From: Gnetum montanum
Lineage: Eukaryota > Streptophyta > Gnetopsida > Gnetales > Gnetaceae
DNA: 24,662 nt
Reading direction: 5' to 3'
Assembly (NCBI GenBank): GCA_015680685.1
Contig: MNCI01029550.1
Location: 420,382-445,043 of the forward strand
A model generated the notes under the pieces. It worked only from the letters and a program-made list of their open reading frames with translations. It made no database searches and was not told the origin of the DNA. Shown piece after piece: positions 9,280 through 19,716 of the stretch; within the stretch, counting starts at the first letter, position 1, and each line of letters opens with the position of its first letter. Both the position numbers and the translations under genes were made by a program.

Positions 9280-10400
9280 AGGAAAAACTGAAAAATTTAG
9301 TGCCCGAGCCCCCATGACTAAGAGCAAACCTTCGGTAGTGAAATGGTGGAGAAAGATAAGGAATAAGAAAGGTGGAGAAAAAGTAACAACGACAACACCA
9401 ATGAAATGCATGTCATGGATGGGGATGAAACAAAAATTGTTTAAAAGAAAGAAGTTAACAAATGCACCAAAAAGGAATGCTAGTGGGTCCTCCCTAAAGC
9501 AGGCTCATGCCTTTAGTACCCTGATAGACCCACAAACCAAAGAGTCCGTAGGCTCTAGGGATTTCAATTGGAAGCAAGAGTTAAAAACTTACCAATAAGA
9601 AATTACGAAGGAAAAAAAATGCATCAATCAAGATATAGACTAATGATAATACCGGCAATGAGGTGAGAAATGGAAAAGAAAGGTGGAGAGGAGAGAATGG
9701 AATGGAAACCTAAAAACAAGGTTGTGTAAAGTCCCTTGTGTGTTTCATGGTTAATGTGATCGAGTAGAACTCATTCCAAATCTGGACTCAAACTAACCAC
9801 ATTCAGTAACCTCACATTAACACATTTGACTAACCCATCCTCTTAGAGCTTCAAGAATGCCTCCACAAAAAGCCACCACCATTCCAAGGAGAGCAAGATG
9901 GAGAACCAAGAAGCAAGAAGGGGCCTTAGTTAGAGGGAACCTTCAAGCATGGGTAATATGTCTTTCCAGCGCTTTAACTAGTGCATGTAGCCCAAGATCA
10001 TTATTGTGTCTAAGGGGTGTGCTTTGAATTCTCATTGGTTTTTTTTCATGTGAGAACCACACTATGCAAAGACTTATTTTTATGAACTTAGCTTTTAGTG
10101 ATTTGATGAATGGTTGGAATGGCGAAAACCCAAAGAAAAAGCATCCAAGCACTCAAGAGAATAGCCAGTACGAATGCATAGAATCCCTTTGAAGTCACAC
10201 CCTTTTCATCCTTTGAGTCTTTCCTTAGTCTAAGAAATACCCAATCACCAATTCGTTAATAGTTTCATTAAAGAGAGGGACTATACAGTTCCAAGCCAAG
10301 GGAGACCATAGGATTTTATCGATGCATGTACGATGTGGACTCATTGCTTGTTTAATTAAAAAAAACCATACCTTATTATCAACATTGTACTTCAAAGGTA
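9280..10400. repeat. Dispersed repeat B, copy 1
   Basis: Collinear blocks are shared with 23140-24550: GCCCCCATGACTAAG (9308), GTGGGTCCTCCCTAAAGCAGG (9483), ACCGGCAATGAGGTGA (about 9652), GCATGGGTAATATGTCTTTCCAG (about 9948) and a GAAGTCACACCC block near 10190. The order is the same in both, with about 375 bp of extra sequence in the second copy between the first two blocks. The plus-strand frame at 9314-9598 (94 codons, Lys-rich) lies in it and has no recognised domain. Probably an untranslated or LTR part of an unidentified element. Confidence 0.55.
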
Positions 10401-10860
10401 AAATCCAAACATTAACAATCTATATAATATTATTCATACCACCATCATGAACACTTATTGGGTGATGAACAAAATAAAGTAATCACACAAAGAAATGGTA
10501 AAAATATGAACGATGTTGTAAACAAAAACAAGAAAGATTAAAGAAATGTGTAAAACAAAAATATGTAAGACAAAAATGTGTAAAAAAAAATTTAGAAAGA
10601 ATTGAGGGCCTTCAATGATTAGCAAGGGTGGCCATCTCCCCCATGACTGAATTGGAAGGAGAATATCTAAAATAATGAGCAAGGTTGCCCACTTACAGAG
10701 GTAGCATGTGTTCTAGCTAATCTAAACTCATGGAAAGGTTTTGTATGTTGCACGTTGACTAACAGTCTCTTATTTGGGCTCTCAGGTTTATATATGGTCA
10801 TGGTGAAACACCCTAAAATTTGAAGACATTCTTGCTTCACTAGGACTTTGCAATTCACGC
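10400..10860. other. AT-rich DNA with short tandem repeat and one PPT-like motif
   Basis: Holds a ~17-bp imperfect repeat of the AAATGTGTAAAACA type at about 10543-10590 and the motif TCCCCCATGACTGAATTGG at about 10635, which matches the polypurine region beside family-A LTRs. No supported gene. Confidence 0.4.
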
Positions 10861-10934
10861 AGCGTTACAATAGTTCTTCAGAAGATGGATGCTCTGATTT
10901 TCACACTGTCCACTTCAGCAAGTTCTCTAAGTTA

Positions 10935-11500
10935 AGGAGTCTTGCTACGTTGTGCTAAGCTATGTAGCGTAGCAAACTTCAGAAGACGTTTGCAGAAGTA
11001 CAATGCTATGCTACGCTAAGCTATGTTAGCATAGCACAATGTAGCAAAAGCTAGACGACCAGTCCCTTCCCCCGACTTCGAGTCCTTTGGCAATGTCTAC
11101 TTCCATCAAAAAGTGGCGAACTTGGCTAAATCAAGTCATGTTTGTTGCCACGCTATGCTAAGCTACAAGGTGCAGTGAGGCGTAGCAATTCTGTGGAAGT
11201 GACAGAAGGCAATTCGAAGGGTGGGATCAGCAAGTTTGCAAGTTTCGAAGTGCAAAAGAAAAATTTCGTAGATTGGTGATATTTTTGCAACTAAGGACAG
11301 TTGCTATGCTACGCTACGCTACGTAGCGTAGCACAGCACAACAAGTCTGCGACAAACAGTTAGCATACTTCAAAGATCTTCAACGCATGTAGCAAAACAC
11401 AACGCAATTTCTCGTTTCATTCGGTGGCTACACTACGTTGTGTAGCGTAGCATAGCGTAACAAGATGCTACACCATGTAAAACATGCTACGCTACAAGGC
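10935..11500 (+). promoter_or_regulatory. GCTACG/CGTAGC palindrome array in U3
   Basis: GCTACG, GCTATG and their complements recur in at least five clusters (10943-10976, 11011-11048, 11151-11192, 11303-11340, 11427-11497). The best is a perfect 20-bp palindrome at 11313-11332, GCTACGCTACGTAGCGTAGC. The array lies 200-750 bp upstream of the TATA box at 11710. A second small tandem duplication (ATTATGGCATGGCAGGCTCG, about 23 bp period) is at 11572-11618. Confidence 0.75.
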
Positions 11501-11709
11501 ACGGAAAAATGTGGCAAGCAAATGCGCAACATCAATGCACCTCACCTAATCGCACCATTGCTCTGACAGCATAATTATGGCATGGCAGGCTCGTAATTAT
11601 GGCGTGGCAGGCTCGCCCAACAGTCATGAAGGAACGTGCAGCATAGATAGGTCAGCATAAGCCCAAGGCACGTGGTGTTCAAACCACATATTTTGCGCGC
11701 CCTTGGTCC

Positions 11710-11717
11710 TATAAATA
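11710..11717 (+). promoter_or_regulatory. TATA box of the plus-strand gypsy element
   Basis: TATAAATACCCCAATGAGC, a good plant TATA box. Transcription would begin about 30 bp downstream. Confidence 0.6.
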
Positions 11718-12410
11718 CCCCAATGAGCAACGTTTAAAGGACTTTTGGACTTTTTCTCGGATTCCTCCTTTTCTGCTCTTGGGCCCTCCCTGACATCTTG
11801 GCATTCTAACTCTTAGACTCTCGAGCATTGTAAGATTTCTGTTTAACACTGTAAACAGTTAGCATTCTCAGTTGGCATTTTCGTTCTGTTCTCTTCTACC
11901 ACCTTGGTAGTACTTTGCATTGTTAACACTAGAGTTCGTGTTCAAGCTCACGACCCTCTATCTCTACACGTCTCGGTTACTCTTGGGGATCTCTGCACTC
12001 CTTGACGTTGTGCAACCAATTTTATCCATCTTGAGAGAGCGAGGTCATAGCTTCGAAGCGGTGCATATTTTCTAACTGCATTTTACATTATCTCTTGTTT
12101 ACTGTTGCATTTTACATTATTTTCTATCTCTTTTGCATCTAAGCATCACTTTGTGCTATTAATATCATTTTTCTTTAAATCACACGTTGCAAAAGGTTAT
12201 ATAGACACTGACTAAGTCCCTGTCTGATTGACCAGACCGTTCAGGGCACCTCGTTTCCATCCCCATCCAACATGGCCCTCCCGCGGAGATGGGGTCAAGA
12301 CCGTGGTCGACCAACGATCCCTTGGCATTTTCTAGTTACCAACATTTTTGATCGCTACAGTATTTCTAGTGCTAGAAGGAGGGCCTTTTGGTGCCTTTTC
12401 TGCATGTCAC

Positions 12411-12720
12411 GGTAGTCTTGTAAGCCTTCTGCACCTTGATGTGCATTAGCATAAACTTGAAACCCATCTGTGGTTGCTTACGCGTTGTGTGGTGCAGATC
12501 GGTCACCTCGACGGTTCCTCGGGAAGCCTACAGGACATAAAGCCTCTGATTGCCAGTTGACTTGCCTTCCTTTTTATGGTAGTCTTGCATGCGTTCTATA
12601 CCCTGTCACGTACTAGCGTAAACATCACACCCTTTCGCGATTGTTTACGCATCATGTGGTACAGACCGGTTGCCTTGACGATTCCTTGGGAGCCTGGCAA
12701 GACATAAAGCCTTCCTTTTG
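12411..12720 (+). repeat. Tandem duplication in the element leader (167-bp period)
   Basis: The first copy starts GGTAGTCTTGTAAGCCTTCT at 12411 and the second GGTAGTCTTGCATGCGTTCT at 12578. Both contain TTACGC, TGTGGT(G/A)CAGA and GACATAAAGCCT at matching places. About 75-80% similar by eye, so the duplication is old. It lies between the LTR and the gag start. A shorter ~40-bp repeat (TTTGC..TTTGCAAAA) follows at about 12729-12838. Confidence 0.8.
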
Positions 12721-12844
12721 GTTGCTTGTCAAATCCTTTGCTCTTTTCATTCACAAAATTGTGCTGCTGTCAAATCTCTTTGCTTTTTCCATTTGCAAAA
12801 CTGCCTAGCTTTTTCTGTTTGCAAAATTTTCTAGCTTAGTAGCA

Positions 12845-15271
12845 ATGGCTTCCGCAACTACCGCTGCTAACACCTTCAACTTGGAGGTTCCTATCACGGT
12901 TCAAGGCACCACTGGTGCCAAATAATCGCTGAACCCAATGCTGGAAACATGTCGATCCATTAGGATCCAAAACTCGAGGACCTGAGGGCTTGGCCCAGCA
13001 ACACGAGCGTTATAACTTCCTCTGTGCAAAGGTTTAGGCAAACCTGCCTTTGGATGTACACGAATTCGAGAGAAAATGTAGCTTTGAGTTCGCTTACTGC
13101 GACGAGAAGGAATTCGTTCCCACTCTCGATGTTTCCATACCTTTGACATAGGCAAACCAAAGGCTTCTAGACCAGCAAATCTAGCTGGCTAAGCTTAGGG
13201 AGCAACAAGACACAGCGTCCAACCAGGATGACACCTTTCAAGATGGACATGAGGAACTTGATTCCCAATTTGATGATGGAGGTCAAGCCAACCCCGTTCC
13301 TATCCCTCCTACCCAGTCCTTCTAGGCCAACCTATTGTTTGTCACCGCTCCCTTTGCCATCATGCCTACACTTCCATAACCTACAACTACAAGCACAATG
13401 GGTAGCCATGCCACATTCCCAGCGTATCATAGCCCTTATTCCCTTATTTCATTCATAGCAACCATGCCTCTGCGAACTATTCATCAGCATATTCCTGTAG
13501 CACATAACATGCCAATCATGGCTACCCTGTCGTGTGTTCACATTGTACCTACTTCACAATCGTACGTAACTTCCAACTTCCATGTCAATCCCTATGCTCG
13601 CATCTATTCCATCCACTATGGTGGGCCCAGGCTTGTCCACGTGGTGGACCCCATTCCCTTCTTCACCTATTCTACAACCGTCACAGATGTCTCACTATGT
13701 TCGCCCTCAGACCTACCAAACCTCGCAAATGGTACAACCTAACACGGGGCTATGGTCTATTCTACTGGTGACACAAGCAGTCTATCTGGTGGCTCAACCC
13801 GCTGTTGCTGCTCCAACAGCACCACCTATCAGGTGGTGGAGAACACAAGCAACACCGTTCACGGGGGCGGTCCTAATGGTACCGTTGATGGGTCAAGCTG
13901 CCACCCCTACCATTCCATAGGTGGGAGCTACCCTGGTAGTTCCCCAACCGTCCACGACGTCGCAGGGTCTGGATCAAGTGTTCCAGCTTATCCAAACACT
14001 CATTGAGGAAATAAAACATCTCAAAGCTATCGGGTCTAACACGATACAAGTCATGGACTTTTACCAGGATGACCCCGTCAGCCCTGCAATCCTTGCTTTG
14101 ACATTACCCCTAGGGATGTCTCTTCCACACTTCACAAAATATGATGGGGAGGGGGATCCCAATGCACATCTAGTTACCTTCAGATCTAAATCTCTTCTGT
14201 TGCAACAATGGCTGCACATGATCATTTGTGTCTTCGCTATATCCTTAGCTAGGAAAGCCTTGGATTGGTATCACGTGCTACCGTGCTCATCCATTTCAAC
14301 TCTGGAAGAGCTTCTAACCCAGTTTGTGACATGCTTCAAGTACAATTTGAAGGCAGAGACCACGCTGGAGTAGCTGATGAGCGTAAAGCAGGAGCCTCTG
14401 GAACCAGCCCAGAAATTCATCCAGCTCTAGAGCGCAACCCTTAACGAAATCTGCAAGCCCATCACGGAGGCCCACTTACTGGCCGTCTTTAAGGGTGTAG
14501 TGAATGACTTTATCAAGTCTAAACTATACTACCTCACCCCTCGCACTCTTAGTCAAGCCTTCGCTTAGACTAAGAGTATACAGGATGCGGCTAAGGCGAG
14601 CAAAGACTCGGCCTACATCACTTACAGAAATACCTTCACAAAGAAGGACAAGGGTAAGGCCCTAACAACCATAGTGGTTGCTGTGGTGACTGAGGCCAAG
14701 CCCAGACCTAGCAACAATGGTAATAAGAACAACAAGAACTCGATCATACCTGCAACTCATGCCATGGCCAAACAAGGTAATGCGCTGCAACCTTTGGTGC
14801 CCACAGATGAGACATCTACGCAACCCAAGCCAAACTCTGAGTGCAAAGATCGCTCAAAGTACACCCCACTACCTCTCAAGCCTTCAGAACTTCTGAAGAA
14901 ACTGTTGGCAATGGGGCACATACAATACAAATAAATGTCACAAGAAGCAATTAGCAGACATCAACGCTATTGCGAGCTCCTTAGGAACCCCTCTTTGGCC
15001 CTACCCAATGATCCCCCAATTCCTAAGGATTTCAGGCTAGATAGGTTTTGTGAACCATCAATAGTGTGGTCACAACATGGATTACTGTCTTGCATTGCAG
15101 GATGACATCCAAAGATTGATCGACCAGGGAAAGTTGATGTTGGATGAAAGCAACCCAATACGTCCTAAAAACCAATCTATGCATGTCTACACAGACCCCC
15201 TCAATGCCAAAAATGCCAATTATGTCATCAATGCCATTAGCATTGACAGTGATCCTTGGCCACCCCAATAG
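12845..15271 (+). pseudogene. Ty3/gypsy gag polyprotein remnant
   Basis: Capsid/nucleocapsid precursor of the plus-strand element. The likely start is ATG at 12845 (MASATTAANTFNLEV), stopped by TAA after 25 codons. The reading then continues in the frame of 12984-13742 (ERKCSFEFAYCDEKEF, LREQQDTASNQDD), shifts near 13600 into a Pro/Gln-rich part, and stays in that frame to 14934. The gag core holds FTKYDGEGDPNAHL (about 14128-14170), ALDWYHVLP and ELLTQFVTCFKYNL, which are typical of plant Ty3/gypsy gag. After a further shift comes the knuckle-like CGHNMDYCLALQDDIQRLI (about 15068-15120), with its first Cys in the previous frame. In-frame stops in the main frame at 13918, 14371, 14428 and 14566 are all TAG. 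Non-functional. Confidence 0.8.
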
Positions 15272-15748
15272 CCATTCGTGGTCCGTGTGCCTTAGGGTAG
15301 TGCACCAGCACCACGAGCGACTAATCAAAACTTGCAATAGCTGTTCATTCTGAGGGTCCCTCCATGGACATCCATCTCAACACCACCTGTTAGTGAAACC
15401 GCACCACTTCGCCCGCTAACACCGTTAACTCCTTTCATCATTAGGGGGACGACTCCTTCGATAGCCTCTGCCTCACATAAAACAAATGAACAACCTTCTC
15501 ATCCTAAAAAATGAGAAGTGTGTTTCGCAGGTGAGACGTTGAGAGGAGGTACCTCCCCTGGTACTTCCAAGCCTACGTCTTCACCCCTTACATCTATACC
15601 TTTGTAACGAAAGACAAACATTGTCACAATCGCACAGTCCATGCTGCCCTGCCAAAAAGGGTCTGGACATAGACCCGAAGTCGCCCCCCCTCAGGAAATT
15701 CATCTTCTGGGATGAATAGAAGAGGAGGAACGCATCAAAACAGGGGGT
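15272..15748 (+). other. Decayed gag-protease linker
   Basis: Lies between the gag knuckle and the protease region of the same element. Proline-rich fragments in several frames; no domain recognised. Confidence 0.5.
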
Positions 15749-16340
15749 ATCCAAGACCTTCTGGATGCCCTCACCTAGGTCAAGAAAGCTCTAAAGTAGA
15801 AAAATGCTACACTGAGCTTGTACGACCTAATCATGACGTCTATACCCCACCGCGAGGCTCTAATCTGCATGTTGATAGTGGTTCCAGTCGACGAAGACAT
15901 GCTAGCGGAAGAGGAAGTGATCCACTCGGTCATGCTTCCCTCTGTACCCACAGAGCCTGCACCATCCCAATTGACTTTCAGTAATGATGCCATTAGGGAA
16001 GATCCCGAAAGGGGTTAGGTGACTACGGTGCCTCTCTTTATCACAATTCGGGTCGGCCAACACCAGATCTGAAGGGTACATGTTGATGATGGGGTTACCA
16101 TGAATGTCATCCCCTTCCCTATTGTGGATAAGTTGGGTTTGGTTGATCAGATCAAACCCACGACGATGTCGTGTCTAAAGTTGTTCAATGAGGCACACAT
16201 CCTAGTGAAGGGCATAGTTCACATAGAATTTGTAGCAGGGGACTAGTTCCCCATAAACGCAACATTCATCGTTGTCGAGGAAATGCTCGGGTTTAACCTG
16301 ATCTTGGGGAGATCATGGTTAGCGTAACTTAGGGCTGTCT
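15749..16340 (+). pseudogene. Ty3/gypsy aspartic protease region remnant
   Basis: One plus-strand frame runs through in-frame stops. It starts with the conserved spacer LYDLIMTSIPHREALI, then VPVDEDMLAEEEVI and LTFSNDAIREDPERG, followed by the retropepsin-like core: VPLFITIRVG, active-site region VDDGVTMNVIP, IKPTTM, KLFNEAHILVKG, and the closing FNLILGRSWLA. The D-[DN]-G catalytic motif is kept as DDG. Stops at 16016 (TAG), about 16070 (TGA) and 16244 (TAG), plus a TAA after GRSWLA, break it. The frame goes on to about 16670 (LPYAGREVVIHSDKV, YVLINPKWVKRQL) without any RT motif. Confidence 0.8.
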
Positions 16341-16722
16341 CTTCACCTATAGACTAGGAAATCCACCTACCATACGCAGGCAGAGAGGTGGTGATCCACA
16401 GTGACAAAGTAGAAACATAAGCAATCAATAACATAGGCATGGAGCAGGGCTCAGAGATCGTAACCTCTGGGAATAAAGTGCATGCTCATGCGCATACTAG
16501 CAATCCAACGGAAGAATCAGCTTAGCAAACCGATCTTCAAAATGAAAGTGCATGGGTTGAGTTGCCCTTCCAAGCAAGGTACAACGATGTGAACGAGGGC
16601 CCTGGTGAAACACCTCAACCTTATGTTTTAATCAACCCAAAATGGGTCAAGAGGCAGCTATGCATAGTGTAGCAACCCTACTGCCTCCTACCTAGTTGCC
16701 ATCCCTTGTGCATTCATCACTT

Positions 16723-16980
16723 TTTGTTTTGTTAACACGTCATCCTTTTGGCATGCTACGCTATGGCCCGAAATGGCCTAAAACTAGCATCGTTGCTTTT
16801 TGCTTTATTAACATGTAATCCTTTTGGCATGTTACGCAAAGGCCCAAAATGGCCTAAAACTAGCAATCGTCCAAAATGGCCTAAAACTAGTAATGGCCCG
16901 AAATGGCCTAAAATTAGAAATGGCCCAAAATGGCCTAAAACTAGCAAGAGCCCGAAACAACCTAAAACTAGCATATGAAA
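16723..16980 (+). repeat. 27-bp minisatellite nested in a ~75-bp duplication
   Basis: Units of GGCCCAAAATGGCCTAAAAC followed by TAGCAAT recur at 16841, 16869, 16895, 16922 and 16949 (26-28 bp). Before them, about 75 bp (16723-16797, with GTTAACACGTCATCCTTTTG and one unit) is repeated from about 16798. The array reads open in several frames on both strands purely because of its period. It begins just where gypsy coding similarity ends. Confidence 0.85.
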
Positions 16981-17380
16981 GCATGAAAACTTTACACGAT
17001 ACATAAGTTAACGCAAAATCAATTTTTTTTCTGAAGTTTTTCATTTTATTCAAAATTTTTTCCTATTGACAATGTTTGCAAAACTTTTACAAAATTACAA
17101 AATGTCAAAATTTCAAAAAAAAAACTACCATGCGGTCATGGGTCTTCTCTGTTGCATCATCCTTGTTGTTCTCCCCTGCTCCATCTGCTTTTGCATCATC
17201 TTCCCCTGCATTGTCCACTGCCGATTTTTCATTTCCTCCCTCTACAGGCCTTGCACCCTCATTTGGAGCCTGCATCGTAGGAATGAAGTGAAACACCACA
17301 AAAATTTGGACCTAACACTTTCGGACAAGAATCAAGCTAAGTCATGGTGCTTCCCAGCATGATTGAAACTTGTGAGCTTC
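16981..17380. other. Unassigned sequence
   Basis: Reading frames on both strands (17066-17362 plus, 17105-17299 minus) overlap each other. The minus frame is Asp/Glu/Ala-rich (AGEDDAKADGAGENN) and could be an old coding tail, but there is no second line of evidence. Confidence 0.3.
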
Positions 17381-18770
17381 AAAAATAGCATTAAACGGAG
17401 TTGAATCAAGAAAGTAAAAGTTCCTTGAGATCCATTGGAGACTACATCAACATCTGGCAACAAGAACTACAAGTTTCAAACTCAAAACACTTAGTTTTGA
17501 CTAAGTATACTTCTTGCACACAGGCCTGCACGCCTAGTGTGCAGCTCAGCGTGTAGCAATATTTGGGCCCCAAAAATGAGCCAAAACATGCTAGAATTGA
17601 GCATCTGGATCCCCTAGGACCTTCACCAAGGTCCCTAGTAGCTCTCAGGCACCCAAAAATGAAGATTCAACCTCGAAATGATGCATTTACATGTGTGTAC
17701 GCTGAGCATACATACTCTGCACGCCTAGCCTACAGCCCAGCGTGCACCAACTTTTGAGCTCCAAAAACTCCTCCAAATAGGCTAGCATTGAAGGTCTAGA
17801 CCACCTATGACCTTCCCAAGGGTCCCTAGAAGCTCTCAGGCACTTGAAATTCAATTTTTGGGCTCCAAATGATGGGTTTTCATGCCTGCACGCTGGCCTA
17901 CAAGCCCAATATGTACCATCATAGACAGACCAAAACAGACACTCAGAGCATGATTTTCATAGGAAATCAACTCCTAGAGGTAGGGAAACCATCAGACATT
18001 ATCCTGGGCTCCCAAAAATCAAGTTTTGACCTTGAAAAGTGGCACTTTCATGCCTGTACGCTGGCCTGCACGCCCAGCATGCAGCCTAGCATGCACCACT
18101 TTGAACAAGGTTGATCAGGCATTTTAGGCAAGATTTTGACATGGAGTCAACCCTCAAGGTATGGTCAATGAATCTACAAGTCCACAGGCTCTAGAAACTT
18201 CAATTTTAGGCATCATAAGGGTCATTTTTGGCCCTGCATGCCTAGCATGCATGCCTGGCGTGCAACACAGCATGCACACTAGAAACATGCCCAAAACTCA
18301 GTCAAAATGAAGCCAAAATGAGCCCCTGGATACCCTGGAGAACCACCAACACTTAGAAAATAAGGATCCAACTCCAGTGTACAAGATTAGGCTGTAAAAC
18401 TAGAATTTTCATGCCCACACGCTGGCCTGCACGCCCAGTGTGTACGCCCATCATGTACACTTTTGGAGCCTCCTAAAACCCTATCAAATCAAGGTCAAAT
18501 GAGTCCACAATCGATAGGTAGCATCTTCAGGACATCATGCATCCAAGTCCATGCTCAAAACTAGCTTCACAGTTCAAAATTTGGTTAGAAATTCTTCATG
18601 TTTTCCCACACGTTGTCCAACTTGTGGAGCGTATATGCCCAGCGTGTACACGCTGGCATGGTTCACGTTGTACACTTGTAAAATTTTATTCTTTCACACC
18701 GGTCAATGCCCCACCTATCACTAGATCCATAAATTTTGCCTCTCATAGCTAATCATCCCACTCCAAATCT
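17380..18770 (+). repeat. ~180-bp tandem array with GCACGC/GCGTGC palindromic cores
   Basis: Seven cores of the type CCTGCACGCTGGCCTGCACG / CCCAGCGTGCA start near 17523, 17717, 17885, 18053, 18233, 18413 and 18606, at steps of about 194, 168, 168, 180, 180 and 193 bp. Flanks are also shared: TTTTCATGCC before the cores at 17885, 18053 and 18413, and AGCTCTCAGGCAC at about 17640 and 17830. The cores consist of inverted half-sites. The array ends about 20-100 bp before the TATA box at 18792, so it is probably the U3 of a plus-strand LTR rather than a free satellite. Confidence 0.8.
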
Positions 18771-18791
18771 GAATTCCATGCTCTAAGATCA

Positions 18792-18799
18792 TATAAAAA
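18792..18799 (+). promoter_or_regulatory. TATA box downstream of the ~180-bp array
   Basis: TATAAAAACCCCAATTTC, similar in layout to the TATA plus CCCCAAT at 11710. An AATAAA lies 260 bp downstream. Confidence 0.55.
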
Positions 18800-19051
18800 C
18801 CCCAATTTCTAACTAAATAGGGGTTCGAAATCAGAGACTAGAGACAAAAAAAACCTAGAGACACTTAGCAAATCAGAGTAGGAACCTGATATGCTGGACT
18901 TCTACCCTGTACATTGAGCATATAGCCTTCATGCTATGCCTATAGTTTAAACCAGTACATCATCATCTCCCAACATCCATCAGGGCTATTTGTCCGCCTT
19001 GTGTCAGATTTGCAACTACGTTTAGACCGGTGCATTGTAATCTCATTTCGC

Positions 19052-19057
19052 AATAAA
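19052..19057 (+). terminator. Poly(A) signal of a probable plus-strand LTR
   Basis: GCAATAAAGTTG follows the TATA box at 18792 in the order expected for an LTR R region. The family-A LTR begins 37 bp further on, apparently inserted into or beside this LTR. Confidence 0.45.
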
Positions 19058-19440
19058 GTTGTTTCATTTCTGATCAAGATTTGTTACAGTTTTTGATGAG
19101 TGACGAGGTACCCCTACACTCAACCATACGAAACGAGTGTCGCACGTGCGATCCGGTCGAACTTCGTAGATGGACTAGTTGTGGCACATAGCTAGTTAGC
19201 CTTAGGTCGCAGTTCGCTGTCTTCCCATCTAGACTAGTTTTGCATATGTCACGTATGGTTTAGTGTAGATGAGGCGTATGATGTGTTCCTAATTCTATGC
19301 TACTCCTAATGGCAATGGAAAATAATATTTAACTAAATCTAAGCTAAGATGAAAAGGGTAAAGAAATCTAATCTAGCCTAAGTGCGACGAGCAACCGATT
19401 CCTTGATCAATCGTACACATCTTGGACTTCGTGCACGACT

Positions 19441-19570
19441 GCCATTGGGACTACCAAGCATAGGCCTAGGTACGCCACTGGGATTACCAAGCGCAGACCC
19501 CAAATACGCCACTAGGTTACCAAGCGTAGATCCCCCTAGCTACACCACTGGGCTACCAAGCAGTCACACT
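19441..19570 (+). repeat. Internal ~35-bp minisatellite of the family-A LTR
   Basis: Four units at 19441-19473, 19474-19507, 19508-19543 and 19544-19570, each with GCCACTGGG(A)TTACCAAGC. Copies 1 and 2 of the LTR have about two units (near 6694-6750 and 8249-8296). Confidence 0.8.
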
Positions 19571-19715
19571 TAAATGCTCATAACCAAGTCGTACTCGTTC
19601 CGCTTCTAGGAGTTTAAGGGTGAGAAACTACTCGCGATGAGTAACCGATTCCTTAACTAGCCGTACACACCCGTAGATGCTCGTAGTTAAGTCGTACTCA
19701 CATCGCACTATGAAA

Positions 19716-19716
19716 N
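19716..19716. other. Ambiguous base N at a deletion point
   Basis: The only N seen in the window. Immediately after it, ATTCTAACTCTGGAGGGAT matches copy 1 from 6988, while the sequence before it matches copy 1 near 6775, so about 195 bp is missing at this base. Confidence 0.9.

Larger units (their letters stand above)
10860..16680 (+). mobile_element. Ty3/gypsy-type LTR retrotransposon, decayed, gag-protease only
   Basis: A plus-strand element in order: palindrome-rich U3, TATA box at 11710, transcribed leader with a 167-bp duplication, gag from about 12845, and aspartic protease to about 16340 with a tail to about 16670. No RT, RNase H or integrase motifs follow; a minisatellite and a different LTR begin instead. 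It is therefore 3'-truncated or a non-autonomous gag-protease form. No right LTR matching the left U3 was found, and neither the left LTR start nor the primer binding site could be fixed. Outer limits are approximate. Confidence 0.7.

Noticed and set aside
9314-9598. Lys-rich 94-codon plus-strand gene
   Set aside because: It lies in repeat B, has no recognised domain and is not kept open in the second copy near 23190-23800.
10935-11500. CRISPR-like or satellite array
   Set aside because: Cores are irregularly spaced and degenerate, without constant repeat and unique spacer; placement before a TATA box fits a U3.
16748-17053. Four overlapping frames on both strands with repeats such as GPKWPKTS or LGHFGPLL
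   Set aside because: Open only because the 27-bp period lacks stops; no start context or domain.
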